Shown: piece after piece, positions 13,486-24,244 of the stretch
Position numbering within the stretch: position 1 is the first letter of the stretch
Layout: every line of letters starts with the position of its first letter
Assembly: GCA_034638255.1 (NCBI GenBank)
Contig: JAWPGT010000126.1
Span: 1-47,376 of the forward strand
DNA from: Coprinus comatus
Taxonomy: Eukaryota; Basidiomycota; Agaricomycetes; Agaricales; Agaricaceae
Length of the DNA stretch: 47,376 nt
Reading direction: 5' to 3'
Made by a program: the position numbers and the translations under genes
The notes under the pieces: generated by a model
What the model was told of the DNA's origin: nothing
Seen by the model: only the letters and a program-made list of their open reading frames with translations
Database searches by the model: none

Positions 13486-13952
13486 AGTAAAATTATCCTT
13501 GGAGTTCCTTGGAAAATTTGTCCCAAGGAGCTCCAAGTAGGTCCCTCTAACTTGGGTGTACTTGAATAGCTTTGAACGTACTTGGACAGCACATAAAAGT
13601 TACTTTTCTACCTTGTAATTATATTTTACAGGATTTTATTTGCATTTTCGGGATAATTCAAGTACTCTCAAGGTCACACCAAGTAAGGGAATAAGGACAA
13701 TAAAAAAAATATCATTGAAGTTGTAATAATACATGTGATATACTAACTTAGTCTACAGTATTAATACATTCTTATACCTTTGTATCAGCATAGAGACTGT
13801 AATAGTGAAATAAGTAATTATTAACATAAAATGGAGAGAAAAAGCGAACCTTGGATGATGTGTTACAAAGATCACATCACACGAAGCATGATACTCGACT
13901 GTACGGCGTGCGAGTACCAGCGTTGGAAAGGGGCGGTTAATGTGGTTATAAC
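13486..13952. other. Right flank of copia with CCAAGTA words; no gene
   Basis: 13490-13690 continues the sequence split by copia and is dense in CCAAGTA/TACTTGG and CCAAGGAGCTCC-type words in both orientations, like the subterminal repeats of a DNA transposon. The rest is AT-rich, with no ORF supported. Confidence 0.4.
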
Positions 13953-14632
13953 GAGCCTAAACACAAAAGGATTGAATAAGAAATGGGCGAGTTATTAGTT
14001 ATTTAGTTGGAGAGTAATATATATATAGTAACTTACCAAAGATCTGCATGTCGGTACATGAGTTTTGAGGGGTACGTGGTGCGGATAGTATCGTTGTAAC
14101 AACGCCGTTTAGACGGTTTAACGAAACGAACCTAAGTACAGGAGGAGTGCACAGATATTGAATGATATATCAGTTATTTCGTTGGGGAGGAACATATGTG
14201 GTAACTTACCAGAGATGTGCATGTCGGCACAGGGGTTTTGGACAGTGTGCAGTGTAAATGGTATCGTTCGAACGGCGTCATTTAGGTGATTTTAATGAGC
14301 CTAGATACAAAAGGAGTGCATAGATATTGAGTGACATATTAAATATTTAGTTGGGGAGGAACATATATGGTAACTCACCAGAGAGGAGTGTGTCGGCACC
14401 GGAGTTTTGGGTGGTGCGGAGTGCGGATGGCACTGTTCGGACGGTGTCGTCAAGACGGTTGTAATGAGCCTAAAATCATAAGGATTAAACATGTATCAAG
14501 CGAAATATTACATATTTAGTTAGAGTGACTCACCTGGGACCTAGTACCAGAGTATTGCTCACTACACCTCCAATCCTTCCCCACAGCGCAATCAACTTCG
14601 GTCAGTCATGGAGGAGTTACAAATGGTCTAAA
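13953..14632 (-). repeat. Tandem array of ~170-bp exon/intron-like units
   Basis: Units start with GAGCCTA or GAACCTA on the plus strand at 13953, 14128, 14297, 14466 and 14633, so the period is 167-175 bp. On the minus strand each unit reads as an acceptor (TTTAG or CTTAG), about 91 bases, a donor (GTAAGTTAC or GTGAGTTAC), and about 75 bases up to the next acceptor. In unit 14388-14465 the 91-base segment is fully open (begins AHYNRLDDTVRT); in its neighbour the same frame is broken by TAA. Splice-like borders are better conserved than the reading frame. Further diverged copies appear near 14720 and 14950. Possible readings: a decayed repeat gene, a spliced non-coding RNA, or an accidental satellite. 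Confidence 0.65.
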
Positions 14633-15897
14633 CGAGCCTAGGTAAATGTCTCTATGTGAAGAAATGAGTGAGACAGCCTCAGGATACTACAGAGTGATGA
14701 CATACCAATATTATTCATGCCATACCATGAGAATTAAACCATAGCACGTGTGGCTAGGCTTGTTCGAAGCGGAAAAAAGAGCCGGTTCCAAAGAGCCAAG
14801 ACGCGTGCCAAAGCGTGATGAAATGAGTACAACAGACCAAAAACATTGTATGCTTACCTTGTTCAATAAAGTGGCTGTTATAGTACAAGTACTAAACCAT
14901 GCGACGCGTAACCGCCGTCATTCGAAGCAAAACGGTGAGACGATTCTAGAGAGCCTAAAAACGTGAGATTTTGTTAGGAATTGAGTGAATAGGGATGTAA
15001 TGATGTGGCAGAGGTATTATGATCTCGTGAGATTGTTGCCATTGGGATGTGACGTGGAGTGAGTGATGTGTGACAAGGAGAGTAGGATGTCACACTCATC
15101 CGCTTTTTTTGCAAAGTCCAAATTTGATAACATCAAAAGTTTCAAAACATATGTGATGATCAATAATCATTGATCAGAACAAAAACAAATAGTGTTAATA
15201 ATGTAAACTAAAGTTTAACATTTTTCGTGAGCAAGTAAAGCTTGAGGATTTACTTGGTTCTATCCTTGACCTAACTTGGAACTAAAAAGCTCCTCAGAGT
15301 ACCTTGGGACATTTTTCACCAAGGATGTACAAGTACAACAAGTAGTCTAAGCAACCCTAAGGTAGACCCAAGCAAATGCGCAATTTCCTGATGCGGTCAT
15401 GACTAGTGATTGGAGATAGGAATCTACAACAAAACACGTATTAGCCTCATGTTGTAAGTTGCACATACATGCGCCAGCAACAGATCTGTGAGCTTTCCAT
15501 CTAACTGAGTACAGTAGTATGGAGCAAGCATCACACCAGAGAGGGAGAGACGAAATCTCTGAGGGCCTGGAACAGGACTCAGTCTCTCCAGGTTGGTTGA
15601 CATGAACCACATGTTTCCTAGAGTGAGATGACTTAACCTGCTGAGAAGCTAGGTGTCTCGTCGAACTCAAGGAACCATACTGGCTAGTTGGGGCCCATAA
15701 CCTGTTGAAAGCAATGTGTATACATGAAGACATTATAGTTTAAGGATATGCACAAAGTGGTAGGTAGTAGTGTGCTTGGTTAGAGAGAACAGAGTAAGAG
15801 AGAACTTGATAGTTCGTGAACTGTAGAATACAGGAGTGAATGTAAACTACTTATAGGAAAATGTAATGGTCCGTGCTATGACTAGAAAGGAGTCAGG
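14633..15897. other. No supported gene
   Basis: Holds diverged relatives of the preceding array (near 14720-14960), CCAAGTA-type words at 15250-15345, and a 128-codon minus-strand ORF at 15347-15733 whose protein I do not recognise and which lacks convincing coding features. Confidence 0.4.
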
Positions 15898-17342
15898 TGT
15901 CTACTACATGTCAGGTAATTATACATGAAACAGGAGTTGATACAGGAGTTGAAACACATAGATGAAACACTAACTACAACCAATAAGGAGCTGCCATATA
16001 ATGCAAAGTAAAGTGAATCGATTAAAGTGAAACAAAATGAAAATGTCATGTGACTATCTAATAATAGTCCGTATTTTCCAACAGTTAGGTCTTGAATACT
16101 TTCTGAATTCTTGTGGAATAGGTAGTCCAAATATTGGATGCCGAAGGTATATGAATGATCTACCCAAGTGTTAGGTATTTTGTTATACCATAATGCTTCA
16201 AGTACTAAGTCGATGGTGATCACATGACCCATGTTGTTAAGCACCACAGGTCGTATCCTCCAGTATGGTCCTGGTTGAACAGTGCCAGTCTTTGTTGTGA
16301 TGTATTCCTTGTACCTGCCAGGTAAAGCCGCAATCAGTGCAAATTGTTTAATGAATTGATCCCTCATCTCCTTGAGGTGCTGATTGTCTTCTGGTCCTTC
16401 AGTGGTACATAGTAGTCAGCCCAAGCTATACCCAAACACTGATCGTCAATCAATTCTAAACAGGTGGTCAAACACGATTCCTGGCATGTATGTGATGGAT
16501 CCCGGATAGCTTTGCAGTAACAGTCGTTGGCCATGTTCGTCGATTTCAAATAATTCGTATATGGGCATGCATGGTAATCGGTTGGTTGGTTTGTTGTGGT
16601 ACTGCCATCTTGAGTCTGCTCCTTCATCCAGTGGTATGTTCGGTAAGTCCAGTTTTGGTTCAAATCCTGATTCATGATAAACCCATTGCAGCATCTCATT
16701 CCACATCACTTCTGTTATCTGTGCCACCATCCCATATACTTCAAGTATCAACAGATATGATTCTGCCCTTATGAAGTCTTCCTGTGTGTCGTCTCTCATT
16801 AACTGGATGAGTTGTTTGGTCTTGTTGATGTTGCTAGGAATTCCTTTTGGGCTATGTACATAGATTGGATGTTCTGGAGGTGGAATGAATGGTAGCCCTG
16901 TCAATTGCTCGTGTTGACTGGCATGCCTGGCTGTCCTTCCCATGAATGCTATGTTTGTTGATATTGATAAGTATCCATAGTATGACATCGTGCCAATTAG
17001 GTCCTTCTGGCTGATTTCCATGGAGTTGGTGTTATTTGCTTCATTTTGATCCCCAATCTTGGGCATTATCCAAGCCAGTTTTCCATACTTGGTGTGTTTG
17101 GTTGGCGTTGGGCTGTTTGTACTGATTAGGAATGGGTGTACTTCTTCTTGGGCCCTTCTTGCCTGTTTCTTGTGTTTCTTTGCGTTATGTGTATTAGTGA
17201 GTTCCAATCTGTCCACTAGGCTGTGTTTTGCTGGCCTCTGGCTGCTATTTTGCTGATTCTCTTCCAGCTCCATCCTCCTTCCCCCCCTACCAGGGACATA
17301 TGTCATGTTGGTCAGAGTGGTCAGATTGTTGGTGGTCTGCAT
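15882..17342 (-). pseudogene. Unknown ORF with two frame breaks
   Basis: Starts at an ATG at 17342, and its first ~300 codons are open. I do not recognise the family. The N-terminus is basic (KKHKKQARRAQEE). Later parts are globular-looking with many Trp and Tyr, no signal peptide, no transmembrane segment and no catalytic motif I can name. After FDHLFRID (stop at 16446) the sequence continues one base shifted as DDQCLGIAWADYY, then shifts again near 16395 into LKEMRDQFIKQFALIAALPGRYKEY and runs to about 15882. It follows family D pol on the same strand and may lie inside that element's LTR. It could be an accessory gene of that element or an unrelated host or transposon gene. Confidence 0.5.
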
Positions 17343-17450
17343 CCCCAATTTGCTGCTAAGTGGGAGTGGTTGTTGGTGTGTGTGGTTAAAGGTGAATATT
17401 GTTCATTTGCTTGTAATTCTTGGGTATAAATATGCTGCCTGTGCTAGACA
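15898..17450 (-). repeat. Possible long 3' LTR of gypsy family D
   Basis: On the plus strand this interval begins TGTCTA and ends TAGACA, a 6-bp inverted terminal pair. Its inner edge lies 30 bp after the pol stop and next to a purine-rich run on the minus strand (AGGGTCAAAAAGAA). That is where a 3' LTR should start. No second copy is in the window, so the outer edge is a guess. Confidence 0.3.
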
Positions 17451-17480
17451 TTCTTTTTGACCCTCCATTTCTTTGTCTAG

Positions 17481-19484
17481 TCATTTCCGCTGGGCATCTG
17501 GTTGTCGTAATGGTAACTTGGCAACCTTTGTAACACCATGTACTGCTAGGTAACGGTCCAGCACTGCTAGATCCTTACAGTTGTTCATTGGTTCCCAGGT
17601 TGTGTCTCCCATGCTCCATCGCACCTCAAACTCAATTGACCCTCCTCTCACCATATGGTGGCCCACAATCTCATCCACTACCCACTCCTCCTCATCTCCT
17701 GCACCAAAATCATATGCTTCCAACTTCATTCTGTTTGGGAACTTCTCATCATCAGACTCAATATAAGGTTGTAGCATACTGGCATGGAACGTTGGGTGGA
17801 TATGTCTATTGCGCAGACTCATGGGTAAGTCCAATGTGTAATTTGATTGCTCTGGTGATGCTGATATCACTCTATAGGGTCCGATGTACTTAGGGCACAG
17901 CTTGGCAGCTGCAGATTTTTTGTGGACAAATACACCCAGCTATCCACTCTGATGTCACTGTCCACTCTCCAATGCTTATTCGCTTGGGCTGTCTGGAGTG
18001 TTCGGGTTTCAATAATGGCATCATGGGCTGCAGCTATGTTCAATAGTGTGGATGTTGCAAATTCCCGAATACCTTTTGGTAGCCCATCCACATTATCAAG
18101 TTCTTTTATCATCCATGGCATGTCACCATTCAGTTCAAATGGTGCATACTTTGTGGTTTCTGATATGCTGCTATTGATTGTGAACTCCACCATTGGTAGC
18201 TTCTCGACCCAATTCTTTTGATCATGTCGTATGACTGTGCACAGTATCTGTCCTATATTCTTGTTGGCTCGTTCTGTCTGTCCATCTGTCTGTGGGTGGA
18301 ATGATGTTGACATCAAGAGCCTTGTTCCCAACAGTCTATGGACCTCCTTCCACCATTTGGAGGTGAATTTCGAGTTGCAGTCACTTATAATAGTGTCTGG
18401 TAATCCATGTATGCATACAATCTCTCATAGGTATATCCATGACAGCTCCTCAGCTGTGCTCAATGTTTTGACTGGTATCAAGTGTACCATACTTGTTAAA
18501 TGACAAATGATGACCCACAGATAGTCATACCCTTTTGATTCCGGGAACGGCCCTACAAAGTCCATTCCTATGGATCCCCAAGGTCAGTTAGGAATTGGTA
18601 GTGAGTGTAGTAATCCCATAGGTTTTGTGTTGGATGTTTTGGAAACTTGGCAGTTCTGACATGATTTGCAGAATTCTTGTACATCCTTACTCATCCCTGT
18701 CCACCAGAACCAACATCGCAGATACTCACTTGTCTTCAACTCACCAAAGTGACCCACAATTCCGTGTCCACTGGCCAATATTTCTGTGACAAGGTCACAT
18801 CTATTTGGTATGCACATCACCTGTTTGCCTTTCCTATTCGTCATAGTAATTACTCCATCCCTTATCTGGAATGTGTTATGTTCTGTAGGATTCTTTAATA
18901 CTATTGACAGCATCTTGTCTTCATGATAGCCCTCCTTTATCTGAGCCATCATGTCATCATTTAGTGAGTGGTCTGGCATTACAGCATTGACTTGCTGCTG
19001 AACTGGTTCCTCCCTTGTGGGTGGTGATTGCTTATCTACTATTTTCATAGTTTCAGCCTCAATCTCTTGTAGCTCCTTCTTTTCTCATAAATGACCACTC
19101 CTCCGTAGTTCATTTGCTGCCATTATCCTCAATTCCACTATCTTTTTCCTGATCTCATCCTTCCATCCCAATGGCAAATCTTCCCCTTCTGGATCAATCC
19201 TCTTATCTGCTATCACGAAATCCTGTTCCAAGTCATAATCCCTGCCATTATCTTCACCTTCAAAGTAGCGGCTCAGGCAATCTGCAACCTTATTGTATTC
19301 TCCTTTCACATATGTAATATCAAAGTTAAATTGTGATAAATATTCAGTCCACCTTTGTTGTCGTCTGGACAAGTGAGACTGTGTTTTAAAGAATTCTAGT
19401 GCCTTGTGGTCGGTTATGACATGGATGGGGTATCCCACCAACTTATCTTCCCATTTATTCAATACCTCCAGTATTGCCATTGTC
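17481..19484 (-). pseudogene. Gypsy family D pol remnant: RNase H, integrase, chromodomain
   Basis: In order on the minus strand: RNase H end (VITDHKALEFFKTQ, LSRRQQRW, ADCLSRY), zinc-binding and core integrase (HFGELKTSEYLRCWFWW, CKSCQNCQ, MDFVGPF, HPQTDGQTERAN), and a chromodomain-like tail (EEWVVDEIVGHH, FEVRWSMGDTTWEP). Protease and RT are missing: family A starts exactly at 19485. TGA stops interrupt one frame at 19085-19087, 18584-18586 and 18425-18427, and a frameshift falls at an A6 run near 17920. ISDCNSKF stands where integrases have SDRDSKF, consistent with two CpG transitions. This is an old, dead chromovirus. Confidence 0.88.
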
Positions 19485-19849
19485 TGTAAGGGGACCTTCC
19501 TCACCGACCCTTACACCGACACACCGACTACCGACCGATCCTCTGATGTTCTGACTTCCATCAGAACACCTCCTGACTTCACGCTTTCATGACTTGCCCC
19601 CTCACGTGACCTGTCCCCCATTGTTCCCATTGTCCATGTTACAGCATCCCTCTGGACAATAGCTGGTGTCTCTGTTTGTATAGTAGTATATATTGTGTGT
19701 AGCCTGTGTGAGTGAATCCCCAACTCTTTCTCTTTGGATTCCTTGCTAGGTATGTTGTATCTGTTCTGTAATATGTTTCCGATCAAATATAAATTTGGAT
19801 TCCTTGCTAGTTGTCGGGCCGCTTGTCACTGACATGAGTCGCCCTTATA
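19485..19849 (+). repeat. Family A 5' LTR
   Basis: 365 bp, TGTAAGGG at the start and CCCTTATA at the end (CCCTTACA in the other copy). It is the reverse complement counterpart of 39525-39889, which has the same length. It contains a duplicated GGATTCCTTGCTAG word about 65 bp apart. Confidence 0.9.
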
Positions 19850-19956
19850 GAAGAAAGAGTTCTTCAAGAGGCTAGCATTGCTGGACAGAAGAGCCCTGTT
19901 CGCCACAACAGAAGACTTCCCACCGACGCATCCCTCTATCCCTCACTCACCAAACC

Positions 19957-21070
19957 ATGACCGATCCAGCACCGCCCCAGCCAACTTGGAATGAAATTGT
20001 TGAAGGCACATTCCATGAGCTTTGGGCATCGCTTGATGCTCTATGGCAGTGAGTAGAAGCTACCAAAACTCGTTTCAGCCTCTCAGACCACCCCTTCACC
20101 TGCTACCCCCGCGACGCCAGCTCCTCCATCTCCCCCCGAACATCCACGGACATTCCGAGGACGAGTCGCTATGCCACCCGATTACAATGGCAACCGCAAG
20201 GCAGGCCAGGCCTTCCTCAATGCCTGTAACCTGTACATCTGACTCTCAGGCGAATTCCAGTCGGACGAGGAAAAGATACTCTGGGCCATGTCCTACATGA
20301 GGAGCGGTCGGGCTGCTACATGGACGGAAGAGATATTTAGGTTGGAATCACAGGTTGGAAACTTGCCTTTTGAGGATTGGGAGGACTTCAAAACCCAGTT
20401 CAAGGCTCACTTCTTGCCAATTGACGCCGAGTTGGAAGCGGTTATCACATTGGAAGGGGATACTTACTTCCAGAAAGATTGGACTTTGGAGGATTACCTG
20501 GACACCTTCAAAGCACTCATTTCAGCATCTGGGTACACTGACAAGAAGGTCACTGTCGTCAAGTTTCGTCGAGGTCTTCGCACCAACTTGGCCGACTCCA
20601 TTGCCACTATGACCCTGGGCCAACCCTCCAACTCCAATCCCGATGGCTGGTATCGCGCAGCCACCTGCTTCGAAGCTTCCCGACTTGCCAATGTTGCATT
20701 CAAGGCAAATCATCGCCTGGTACCACTGCCAGCTCCCAGACCCGTTTTTCACTTCTTCCCAAAACCCCCACCCCATCCAACTCCCCTGATTCCCCTACCG
20801 ACATTTGCCCACATAATGCCAATGCCTGGAAACCCGACTCCAATGGACATTGACACATCCAAACTTCGTAACCTGACTCCTTCCACCTGCTATTGATGTA
20901 AGCAGCCTGGACACATCAAGGCAGAGTGCCCCTGACACTTTGATGTCTGGCTCATGACCTTGGAAGAGAAGGATGAGTTGCTGATGAACCTGTTGGCAGA
21001 GAAAGATGTTGCCAACATCAGAAGGCAGTTGGAAGGGTTGGTGGAAACAGATACGCAGGATTTTTGGTAA
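19957..21070 (+). pseudogene. Family A gag with TGA stops
   Basis: Starts at ATG 19957 (MTDPAPPQPTWNEI). A Pro-rich linker and the gag capsid region follow (MPPDYNGNRKAGQAFLNAC, TWTEEIF, FEDWEDFKTQFKAHF, FRRGLRTNLADSIA), then a zinc knuckle CYxCKQPGHIKAEC, whose x is a TGA codon at 20894-20896. Other in-frame TGA codons are at 20050-20052, 20240-20242 and 20933-20935. A one-base frame change is needed near 20075-20095. The natural gag stop is TAA at 21068-21070, just after a T5 run. The intact parts are clear Ty3/gypsy gag. Confidence 0.85.
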
Positions 21071-21567
21071 TGCAATCAGTGGAGGCCATGCCCCAATTGT
21101 CTAGTGTTAATAGGTTTGCTGTACTACCTGTAGAAGAAATAAACGAAACTACTATTTCCCCACCTACACCCAAACCTATAGCCGTGTCCAAACCCCGCCG
21201 ACCTCACTGGGAACATCGTTACCTCCCGACCCGGTATGTCATTTCATCCACTGCCCCCACCAACGCCCTGAAACTGCCGATCGACCTTGAAACCACTGAC
21301 ACCGGAGTCCAATTTTCATCAGAAGCACTCGTGGACTCTGGTGCCACTGGTATCTTCATTGATTGGGACTTTGCTCATCAACATAAGCTCACCACCCGCC
21401 GCCTATCACACCCAATCCCTGTCTTCAATGTTGATGGCACCCCGAACAAAGCTGGAGAAATTGCCAAAGTTGTCGATATGGTTCTCCAATACAAGAACCA
21501 TCCCGAACGTGCAGTCTTTGCTGTCACTGGCCTCAGAAAGGAGTCTGTTATACTTGGCTATACTTGG
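21064..21567 (+). pseudogene. Family A protease, truncated start of pol
   Basis: Open in the -1 frame relative to gag across the T5 run at 21061-21065. The retropepsin motif is ALVDSGATGIFID near residue 95, followed by PVFNVDGTPNKAGEI and LGYTW. Homology to the minus copy ends at 21567; the last few codons to 21582 come from the adjoining sequence. Confidence 0.85.
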
Positions 21568-22051
21568 GGGGCAGGAGACTAATAAAAATGGTAACAAACA
21601 GATACAACTAGTTGTTATAAATGGATACCACTAGTCGTTTTAAATAGGTACATATATATGTATCTTACTTGGTACATATATCTGTACTACCTTTTATACC
21701 TATATAGGTGTCCATTATTATTATACTAGGCAATAGAAATTAATTAATCAGAATTTTGTACACTTTTAAATCAGGAAAAGTCAAACAATTGAGCAAAGTT
21801 TTTAGCAGGATTTAACAATGTTTATGAAGAAATGTACTATAATTGGACAACTTATAGTTGATTTGTACAGAATAGTTGTAGAATCCTACTATATATTATA
21901 AAACCATGGTCGGTTTGTACAGAAAAGGTGTAGAATCCTACTATATTTATAAAAAATATCTTGTTAAGAATAATTATATTATCCAAGTTTACTCATTTTT
22001 GATACAAAAGGCAAATGACAAATGTATTTAGTAGGAATTATATATATCTAT
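21568..22051. other. AT-rich left part of island; no gene
   Basis: Composition changes abruptly at 21568. There are short palindromic words (ACTAGTTGT, GTACATATATATGTA) and a repeated TAGAATCCTACTATAT motif at about 21880 and 21930, but no ORF and no terminal inverted repeat I could pair with the right side. Confidence 0.5.
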
Positions 22052-23981
22052 CTACTCCTGACTAGAAAGCTCCCTATATCTCTTTGTGTAATTTGCTATC
22101 ATCGACTTTAAAAACCACTTTTCCCATTTCTTCTCATCTGCATATATGTTTCTGAGATACATGTCCTGCCAGTCAATACCAAAACTACTCTCCAGATTTT
22201 GCATAAAGAAGAGAGTATTTTGGGGATTTAAAGGAAGTGGACCCAATGCTTCAGTAACCTCTTCCCCATCTACCATTGCAGTAACTCGCCAGAGTTTCCA
22301 AAACATCGCATTAGCAACTACTAAGTCTTCAGGACAACCACAGTTGGCATATCCTTGAACTTGGACCGATGTTTCAGTCTTGCCCTTTCCTGCCCTCTCA
22401 ACTCCAGTTCCATGAATCACAACCCCAGATACTGAGTCATCACCATTAATATGATTGGTGATTTTATCTTTTCTAGAGTGGTGGAGACAGAGAAAATTTT
22501 TATATCCATTAGTAAGTAATTCTTTTGTAAGTTCAGGAGAAGTCGTATAAGCCTTGGGAAGATATAAGCAATTGAACCAAATACGATTCTTGGTTTCAAT
22601 TGGAATCTTTGGCTTCTTCTTGGAACTTGACATCCAGGCATGAAGTAAAGCTGTATCACCTTCTATAACAAATATTAGCAACATAAAGACCATTATAATA
22701 GATATATACCAGCATAAATCTCAATATCTTCTTTGCTTTCTTTACTATTGTCATCATTCTTTCGCTTCTCTCTTCCCTTACTTTGTGCTTGCTTTGCCCC
22801 TTTTTTGTTTCTTGATTTCTTATGCTTAATCGCTAGAGGTTTTTAGATTATAAGATATATTACTCAATAATAAGGGAAAAAACATACAAGATTCTCGTTT
22901 ATCTTCTCCACTACCATTGTCACTACTACTATCATAAATCACTTGGTGTTTTCGCTTTTGTCCAACTGAGACTGCTATAAGTAAAAGTTATTAATAATAG
23001 AGTATAATAATAAAAAAGAAATAGCTTACTATAAGTATCATCATCAGAGTCAACCTCAACATATTGTGCATTTGATTCCACTCTATCACTAGTACTGTTA
23101 ATATGCAGAGGTAAAGCTGGTATAGAAGCCAAAATAGGTGGGGTGATAGAGGGTAGAAGAGAAGGTGACCTCAAAAGCAAAGATGATATCAATGGAGGTG
23201 TTGTACTTTGATACTGAGTATTTGCTGCTATATCGTTAGAATTAATATCCAAAGTAGGCTCTGTTGATTTTTAAACAAATAAGAAAAAAAGAACAAAGAA
23301 AAAAAAATAGAAAAAATACCCTGAAAGTGAGTAGTAGTCAAATTACTAGTCATTTCAAGTTGTACATTTGAGTCCTTATCTAGTAATATCAAGTAGTTAG
23401 AATAAAATTAAATAAATTTCAATATATAACATACTATTGTTCTCAAGTGAGTCACTTGAGATAGACGAAAGAGGAGAGCTAGGTTGAGGAATGGCTTCTT
23501 GAGACTGACTTGGTAAGGTAGTAGATTTAGAGGGAGATGTTATAATGACAGAAACCCTATGTTTGGGTTTTGTTTGCAAAGTACTTGGAGGAAGTATTGG
23601 TAGGGGTATAGATAATAGTTTGGGTTGTTTTTCTAGATAAATGGAGTCAGACAAGAAGTTTTAGAAAGTAGAAATACAAACCCTTTATATCCAAATTTTT
23701 TTTCGCTTTTGTAATTTTACATCTTATATTCTTTAATCAATAATGAAGATCTTTAATTCTTTGTTGTAGCACTTTACTTTCTAGAAATATATATAGTATA
23801 TCTGAGCAAAGATATATATGAATTAAGGGGAAAAAAACTTACGACCAGCCACTTTCCCTTGGGTAGAGTTTTTCATTGCCTCAAAATCATAGATACAATT
23901 CTTTAGTTCTTTGTTGAGTTCTTCTTCTACTAATACCATGGGTAAAATGGAAGAAGTATCAGAGCTAATACTTGTAGACAT
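22052..23981 (-). CDS. Unknown protein, seven exons, disordered N-half
   Basis: Exons that keep phase throughout: 23981-23843, 23632-23435, 23379-23320, 23260-23030, 22974-22888, 22832-22710 and 22662-22052, predicting 482 residues without a stop. I do not recognise the family. The N-terminal half is Ser/Pro/Thr-rich and acidic with a Lys/Arg-rich patch (HKKSRNKKGAK), suggesting a nuclear protein. The C-terminal ~200 residues look folded (NRIWFNCLYLPKAYTT, VQVQGYANCGCPEDLVVANAMFWKLWRV). It lies upstream in position but downstream in transcription of the oxygenase-like gene, same strand, same AT-rich composition. Intact phasing implies recent selection or recent arrival. Possibly a partner gene of one mobile unit, but this is inference. 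Confidence 0.65.
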
Positions 23982-24244
23982 GGTAGAGGGGATAGAGCAA
24001 ATGGAAAAGTAAGATGTAAAAATTGTGTCATGTCATGTTGGTTTATACTACAAATTGACCAAAACATATACATACTAAACTAAATATTATACATAATAAG
24101 GTCTAGACTGATCTATTTATTATCAATCACCTTGGCAAGAATATACAAATAGCTCTATTATAAGAGCAACAACCTTGATAAAGTCGGTAGCAAGCTATAC
24201 TCACAAATAAAAAATAGAAAATGAATTAAAAAAAGCTACTACAT

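Larger units (their letters stand above)
19485..21567 (+). mobile_element. Gypsy family A, 5' half (plus copy)
   Basis: LTR, leader, gag and the start of pol. The element breaks off inside the protease/pol linker at the bases TACTTGG (21561-21567). The minus copy at 39525-43454 continues past this point (its protein reads GYTWLRAHNPEVDW). The sequence right of the break is AT-rich and unrelated. The left edge interrupts family D. Confidence 0.85.

Noticed and set aside
13953..14632. CRISPR-like array
   Set aside because: Units are ~170 bp, diverged throughout, without short identical repeats and unique spacers, and the genome is eukaryotic.
15347..15733. 128-codon minus-strand ORF
   Set aside because: No family features and no splice partners that would extend it; coding status not supported.
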